From positions 472,001 to 536,000 of the forward strand of contig JAWRVZ010000079.1 in the NCBI GenBank assembly GCA_037043235.1: a stretch of 64,000 nt of DNA, read 5' to 3'. Numbering within the stretch: position 1 is the first letter of the stretch; every line of letters starts with the position of its first letter. The notes under the pieces were generated by a model. The model made no database searches and was not told the origin of the DNA. It saw only the letters and a program-made list of their open reading frames with translations. Positions 63,201 through 64,000 of the stretch are shown here, piece by piece. The translations under genes were made by a program, and so were the position numbers. The DNA comes from Rhodeus uyekii (taxonomy: Eukaryota > Chordata > Actinopteri > Cypriniformes > Acheilognathidae).

Positions 63201-64000
63201 CCTAACCCTGGTTGTACGCCTAACTTGACCTAAACTGTAAACTTGTTACTTAAATCTGATTGGTTGATTGTAATGTAATGTTGTTGCCAGGAACATGGTG
63301 TACTTAGTGAAATCACATTCACCCTGTTAACTTGTTGCTGAGCTAACATTCAAATAATGCATTCTGGAATTGCCCTCCACAATTGAGCTAAATATGCTTA
63401 CTTTAATTATAATACCTAATTGGAATAGCTTTCATTTTGAGAAAGTCCCTTAATGTGCTGCCTCTTGTTGGCAGTTTGCAAGGTTTTGGAACAGGGCGTA
63501 CATTGGTTTGCCCTTTGTTGTTTGTCACCGTGTTTTGAACTTAAGGGGATTCTTGTTTGCTTTTTTCCTGTAGGTATCTCAAAAGGTTCAAAGAGATGAA
63601 GCTAAAGCTCCTCCAGCGTTGGAGTCAACAGATCCTCAAGGGCCTTCACTTCCTGCACACCCGAACACCTCCCATAATCCATCGAGACCTTAAATGCGAC
63701 AACATTTTCATCACCGGCCCCACTGGATCTGTTAAGATTGGTGATTTGGGCCTAGCAACTCTGAAGAGTGCCTCTTTTGCCAAGAGCGTCATTGGTAAGT
63801 TAAGAAGAGCTCAAAATGTAAATTTAGTGCTTATTGCTTTTAAATGTTGCAATGTCAATAACGTCTCTTCAGTCACTCCAGCAGAACTTTCTTTGACCTT
63901 CATAAAAGTTACTGTAAACAGTGCCCTCAGCTGCCTCTACTATATCTTGTTAGTTTACTTCGTCAACTGTACTTATGCCTCAACAAGCGCTTGACACAGA
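31134..64000 (+). CDS. wnk4: WNK lysine-deficient protein kinase 4, partial gene (exons 1-3; continues beyond window)
   Basis: Exons 31134-31742, 62250-62422 and 63574-63794 encode the first about 334 residues. WNK kinases are chloride-sensing Ser/Thr kinases that phosphorylate SPAK/OSR1 to control NCC/NKCC cotransporters. WNK hallmarks: the glycine loop GRGSFKTVYKG has the catalytic Lys (about K183) in the loop, the usual strand-3 Lys is Cys (VEVAWCELQ, about C200), then HRDLKCDN and DLGLATLK (DLG rather than DFG). The N-terminus MLTAQISSIMSQAEVDM resembles mammalian WNK4, and adjacency to coa3 supports wnk4. A second in-frame Met at 31161 is possible. Intron 1 is 30.5 kb. The autoinhibitory and C-terminal parts lie outside the window. 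Teleosts may have two wnk4 copies; which one this is cannot be told. Confidence 0.92.
34925..35300 (+). pseudogene. Decayed Tc1-like transposase
   Basis: Fragments on the + strand match Tc1 transposase landmarks in order: EECLVCTVKFSGSKALIRGC (cf. the GGGSVMVWGC block), ELCFVSAVMNS, FQHDNNDIHSS (the second catalytic Asp region, QxDNDPKHTS) and SPNMNSLEHLWGT (SPDLNPIEHLW). In-frame stops and frame changes make it non-functional. Confidence 0.75.
35449..35773 (+). mobile_element. Solo LTR-like unit
   Basis: Begins TGTCACAATTGGG and ends CCAGTTGTAACA (imperfect inverted ends), about 325 bp, with GTATTTAACC as a weak TATA-like site. No target duplication is visible because the right flank is a TA microsatellite. 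Weaker case than the other LTRs. Confidence 0.5.
35774..35813. repeat. (TA)n microsatellite
   Basis: About 20 perfect TA units directly after the LTR-like unit. Confidence 0.95.
36013..36169 (+). repeat. DIRS element 1 left inverted terminal repeat
   Basis: 157 bp from CTGTGTCGAAGCAC to GGGGCGCGTCAGC; exact reverse complement of 41323-41479 by eye. Confidence 0.92.
36191..37705 (+). CDS. DIRS element 1 gag-like ORF1
   Basis: Intact 504-aa ORF. The N-terminal part has a Cys/His cluster (MCVICLGVEH then GCKDCEQF, a CxxC...H...CxxC pattern) typical of DIRS ORF1 proteins. A Ser-rich middle and a C-terminal region (ETVAELRRTVDLSLRATRETA, then FVLLDAPLS) follow, and the extreme C-terminus is Lys/Arg-rich (SAKKAKSKRP). 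Presumed nucleic-acid-binding structural protein. The matching decayed region in element 2 lies at about 47400-48880 on the other strand. Confidence 0.85.
   Translation: MSVREWFLRLDSLKNQRMSVKSVARDEQSFRPCVYPCPRFITGRDTHVMCVICLGVEHARSALEGAGCKDCEQFSLHVLRSRLAVCNEAAQASVPRGSGPAAAEALRRSQSWGSQMDLAEAAGVGPSLPQPSRDQTGSSHGHSSGDVRAVTPTLALSSSDSEMDLASVDPAEEASPLSSPAFEELVEVVARAVSRLDIEWPAETRSARPKRSMLDERYLPARVTPPRRAMPFLPDLHAEVSRSWEKPASERVHTRNSSMYTNLAGAQSYCYGGMQKVDEALASYLVPQSASSIKAPALPSKPMRVTSSLVGRAYSASSQAAACLHTTALLQAYQAELLGDLNEGGGIGPETVAELRRTVDLSLRATRETAYSVGRSMAALVATERHLWLNLSSIKDRDKFVLLDAPLSPSGLFGDAVKSVVDKFQEAARQQVAFSKVIPRRPPRETASQRGSQSSSHRAAQKRSVATRLPPANPGGSGRQAQASGKRGDLRAVLSAKKAKSKRP
37761..39752 (+). CDS. DIRS element 1 reverse transcriptase-RNase H polyprotein (ORF2)
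   Basis: Intact 663-aa ORF in a different frame from ORF1. RT motifs: YFIVPKKDGGLRPILDLRLLN, WFVTVDLKDAYFHV, the LPFGLALSPRTF block and the catalytic box LNYIDDWLIL (YIDD). RNase H: LSTDASLSGWG, LELLAIRKAL, VFTDSMTAVAY and NVGADALSR. The region after RNase H (VDLFASVENSHCPLW..., LYAFPPIALLP, LVAPHWPSRIWF) is the extra domain seen in DIRS elements and often described as methyltransferase-like. It makes cDNA from the element RNA. Possibly enzymatically competent. Confidence 0.92.
   Translation: MGKPPPLRRVLEHSTRESGNPGPVVDMPSAPEASPGRLVPLVEFRDAWSRLPGISQWVLCTVTLGYAIQFGVSPPQFSGVLQSAVGPQQALVMEQEVDTLLAKGAIEYVPLAESKSGFYSRYFIVPKKDGGLRPILDLRLLNRAVKRLKFKMLTLKQIVVQIRSEDWFVTVDLKDAYFHVSILPQHRKFLRFAFGGKAYQYRVLPFGLALSPRTFTKVVDAALAPLRSRGIRVLNYIDDWLILAQSPQLAEQHRDVVLAHIKELGLRLNAKKSVLSPAQRTTFLGVVWDSVAMSARLSPGRIQVICSAVKSIKLGQPLTVRHFQRVLGLMAAASCVIPLGLLHMRPLQWWLKTKGFSPKGNPLRIIKVTGRCLRALSMWKNPWFLSQGPVLGALARRVSLSTDASLSGWGAVLRDRSSQGLWNSRHQTWHINMLELLAIRKALRAFLPDLRDHHVTVFTDSMTAVAYINHQGGLRSRPLYKMARQILLWAQGKLLSIRAAYIPGVQNVGADALSRQGARPGEWRLHPEVVEQIWERFGKAQVDLFASVENSHCPLWFSLTHPAPLGRDAVTQAWPRLRLYAFPPIALLPGVLAKVRRDKVRLTLVAPHWPSRIWFADLVSLLDGVPWEIPIRRDLLSQAEGCILHPQPGPLKLWVWPLRGPSS
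40644..40784. repeat. 47-bp tandem repeat (3 copies)
   Basis: Units start CTTCCGCGTTCGGAGGACAG at 40644 and 40691 and a diverged CTTTCGCGTTTGGAGGACAG at 40738. GC-rich with several CpGs; the third unit is the most diverged. Confidence 0.9.
40783..40818. repeat. Poly-C tract (36 C)
   Basis: Uninterrupted run of 36 cytosines inside the hAT element. Exact length is doubtful because such runs are hard to sequence. Confidence 0.85.
41181..41276. repeat. DIRS element 1 internal complementary region
   Basis: Its left half is the reverse complement of the element's left end (35992-36031) and its right half the reverse complement of its right end (about 41475-41529), so it copies the joined termini around GTT. 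In DIRS elements this segment is the template for circularising the cDNA. Confidence 0.88.
41323..41479 (-). repeat. DIRS element 1 right inverted terminal repeat
   Basis: 157-bp reverse complement of 36013-36169; followed by a terminal extension ending GTAACCCGAGACGTT at 41529. Confidence 0.92.
44129..44283. repeat. DIRS element 2 inverted terminal repeat (plus-strand left)
   Basis: 155 bp from CGCTGCGTCTTTCGATCG to GAGGCAGTAGCTT; reverse complement of 48913-49067 with no difference seen. Confidence 0.9.
44330..44434. repeat. DIRS element 2 internal complementary region
   Basis: Contains, back to back, sequences complementary to both outer ends (CTCTCAGGGAACTATGGTTA and CCTTTCAAGGGAACTCGCGC), i.e. 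a copy of the circle junction. Confidence 0.85.
44585..45762 (-). pseudogene. DIRS element 2 tyrosine recombinase remnant
   Basis: Pieces in different frames: about 45762-45082 (APSTRKLYALKWRLF...RDPLVTRFLRG), 45100-44864 (LFLLAITSLKRVRDLQ with the first catalytic Arg) and 44827-44585 (SRWIVEAITLAYESAG..VRAHSSRSEAAS with HxxR). At least two frame changes separate them. The uninterrupted LAYESAG junction here shows what element 1 looked like before its hAT insertion. Confidence 0.85.
45477..47363 (-). pseudogene. DIRS element 2 RT-RNase H remnant
   Basis: Fragments include QALVTEQEVDTLL and YFIVPKRDGGLRPILNLRLLN, then DLKDAYFH, FAFGGKAYQYRVLPFGLALSPRTF, an RNase H start STDVSLTGWGAVLRD, and the post-RNase H block VDLFASEESTHCPLWFS and AFSPIALLLGVL. 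Frameshifts and deletions abound; the YIDD region is damaged. A TA microsatellite interrupts near 47315. Confidence 0.85.
47400..48880 (-). pseudogene. DIRS element 2 gag-like remnant
   Basis: Diverged relative of element 1 ORF1 (e.g. the counterpart of the AFSKV / FGDAV segment near 47810-47860 on the minus strand). Broken by stops and by an inserted AT-rich/LINE-like segment at about 47950-48200. Confidence 0.6.
48025..48122 (+). repeat. LINE 3'-end-like fragment inside DIRS element 2
   Basis: Ends ACTGTATGTGAAAATAAAATTCTTGAATCTT, the typical 3' end of fish CR1/L2-like LINEs, preceded by CCTGTTTACATTTCACTGAC. It is foreign to the DIRS gag sequence on both sides. Confidence 0.5.
48913..49067. 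repeat. DIRS element 2 inverted terminal repeat (plus-strand right)
   Basis: 155 bp reverse complement of 44129-44283; this is the 5' side of the element in its own orientation. Confidence 0.9.
49800..50320. repeat. Cyprinid interspersed repeat split by a solo LTR
   Basis: Left part (TTATTCAGCAAGAACGC...GATCAAAAGTGACAG) and right part (CAGCAAATCAGCATT...CCTTGGTGAGCATAAGAGAC) belong to one repeat also seen at 15029-15390 and 59205-59410. The LTR at 49919-50197 sits between them. Confidence 0.65.
49919..50197 (+). mobile_element. Solo LTR (family A, copy 3)
   Basis: 279 bp, starts TGTAACAGTC and ends CTACTGTGACA, with perfect 5-bp duplication CTGGG (49914-49918, 50198-50202). TATA-like TTATACC near 50015 and ATTAAA at 50126-50131, then the CTCCGCATCGCAC block shared with copies 1 and 2. 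Confidence 0.85.
51182..51216. repeat. (TG)n microsatellite
   Basis: About 17 TG units. Confidence 0.95.
52480..53030 (+). pseudogene. Decayed Tc1-like transposase (second copy)
   Basis: On the + strand the landmarks appear in order: FFWSDESR (52543-52566; the VLWSDES block holding the first catalytic Asp), a GAF-like block near 52705, KIAKTTKKWLENNF and SPDLNPIVNIWSNIK near 52965 (SPDLNPIENLW). Stops such as TGA directly after WSDESR show it is dead. It differs from the remnant at 34925. Confidence 0.78.
54355..54473. mobile_element. Short MITE with AAAGGGATAGTTCAC ends
   Basis: 119 bp; left AAAGGGATAGTTCACACC and right GGGGTGAACGATCCCTTT are inverted repeats. Internal TGTGGAACACAAAAGAAGAT is diagnostic of an abundant cyprinid repeat. 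Confidence 0.75.
55412..55572 (+). mobile_element. tRNA-derived SINE
   Basis: A-box-like TGTAGCTCAATCAGTAGAGG and B-box-like GGTCATGCGTTTGATTCCC, then a body ending GTCTGCCAAATGCATAAATG. Related copies: 28900-29035 (-), 25065-25130 (tail, -), 58758-58802 (tail fragment). Confidence 0.78.
55823..55895. mobile_element. Partial copy of the foldback MITE
   Basis: ACGTTTCTTAAAAGCATTG, GTTGATTGCAGAGACCATTG and GAGAAACGCAGCCC match segments of the element at 1386-1492; most of the right arm is deleted. Confidence 0.55.
57895..58398. mobile_element. Diverged MITE related to the AAAGGGATAGTTCAC family
   Basis: Left end AAAGGAGCAGTTCACCCAAA; right part GAGAGTGAGTAAATGATGACAG is the reverse of the usual CTGTCATCATTTACTCAC block; the internal TGTGTGGACCACAAAATCAGAT is conserved. 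About 300 bp of unrelated sequence lies between. Confidence 0.5.
58758..58802 (+). repeat. SINE tail fragment
   Basis: GGCATTTAGGAGACATTCTTATCCAGAATAACTTA resembles the GCATTTGGCAGACGCTTTTATCCAAAGCGACTTA tail of the SINE family. Confidence 0.4.
59205..59410. repeat. Cyprinid interspersed repeat copy
   Basis: Contains GATTTCTGAAGGATCATATG, AATGATGCTGAAAAATCAGC and CAGCCTTGGTGAGCATGA, as in the copies at 15029 and 49800-50320. Confidence 0.6.
60686..60830 (+). mobile_element. hAT (Charlie-like) terminal fragment
   Basis: Begins CAGTGGTTCTCAACTGGTGG followed by GTTGCGA, the standard end of Charlie-type hAT elements. The opposite end and target duplication were not found. Confidence 0.5.
62250..62422 (+). 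CDS. wnk4: wnk4 exon 2 (kinase N-lobe)
   Basis: 173 nt, phase 0 in, 2 out; acceptor CTTCAACAG, donor AC/GTAAGT. Encodes TRRLTKVERQRFSEEVDMLKCLQHPNIVRFYDSWKSTMKG...LVTELMTSGTLK, including the alpha-C helix Glu (SEEV) and the LVTELMTSG hinge. Confidence 0.95.
62423..63573 (+). other. wnk4: wnk4 intron 2
   Basis: 1151 bp, GT...AG. Includes a CCCTGTCCCAAATGGCATC repeat block near 62808 also seen near 18985; otherwise unremarkable. Confidence 0.7.
63574..63794 (+). CDS. wnk4: wnk4 exon 3 (kinase catalytic loop)
   Basis: 221 nt, phase 2 in, 1 out, acceptor CCTGTAG, donor ATTG/GTAAGT. Encodes YLKRFKEMKLKLLQRWSQQILKG, then HRDLKCDNIFITGPTGSVKIGDLGLATLKSASFAKSVIG. Catalytic Asp about residue 299, metal-binding Asp of DLG about 318; the activation loop continues into exon 4 beyond the window. 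63795-64000 is intron. Confidence 0.95.

Noticed and set aside
1..64000. CRISPR arrays, operons, bacterial promoters, rRNA genes
   Set aside because: The sequence is clearly vertebrate nuclear DNA with split genes; periodic repeats seen are microsatellites or minisatellites.

Overview
The window is vertebrate nuclear DNA, almost certainly from a teleost fish and probably a cyprinid (carp/barb/zebrafish-like). Genes are split into short exons with GT/AG introns. The introns are AT-rich and packed with DNA transposons, MITEs, tRNA-derived SINEs, solo LTRs and two DIRS-type retrotransposons. Species cannot be fixed from sequence alone. No prokaryotic, organellar or CRISPR features are present.

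Three protein-coding genes lie on the + strand. (1) arhgap27, 2136-23762: 18 coding exons give about 1022 aa with an SH3 domain, WW domains, a PH domain and a C-terminal RhoGAP domain, i.e. a Rho-family GTPase-activating adaptor. All exon junctions are phase-consistent. The 5' UTR exon(s) probably lie upstream of the window. (2) coa3, 25812-26749: two exons, about 93 aa, a single-pass mitochondrial assembly factor for cytochrome c oxidase. (3) wnk4, from 31134 and continuing past the end: exon 1 (N-terminus and start of the kinase), exon 2 (62250-62422) and exon 3 (63574-63794). COA3 and WNK4 are also near neighbours in human 17q21, with ARHGAP27 in the same chromosome band, so the order looks like conserved synteny.

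Layout: 1-2124 upstream/5' intron with a solo LTR carrying a 41-bp hairpin; 2136-23762 arhgap27, whose 11.5-kb first coding intron holds a pogo/Tigger-like element, MITEs, a CpG-rich candidate alternative first exon and two nested solo LTRs; 23763-25811 3' UTR and short intergenic; 25812-26749 coa3; 26750-31133 intergenic with microsatellites, a MITE, a SINE and a CTCF-like motif; 31134-64000 wnk4, whose first intron is 30.5 kb.

The most interesting part is wnk4 intron 1. It contains two DIRS-type tyrosine-recombinase retrotransposons in opposite orientation (35992-41529 on +, 44080-49088 on -). Each has roughly 155-bp inverted terminal repeats that look identical between its two ends, and an internal complementary region that reproduces the joined termini. 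The first has intact gag-like and RT/RNase H ORFs, but its recombinase ORF is split by a 367-bp hAT-type element with perfect 8-bp target duplications. The second has a badly decayed interior yet identical terminal repeats, suggesting mobilisation in trans or homogenisation of the ends. The intron also carries two decayed Tc1-like transposase genes, two further solo LTR-like units, a hAT fragment and several SINE and MITE copies.

All coordinates were read by eye. Splice sites come from consensus sites, phase and remembered family homology, not from transcripts.
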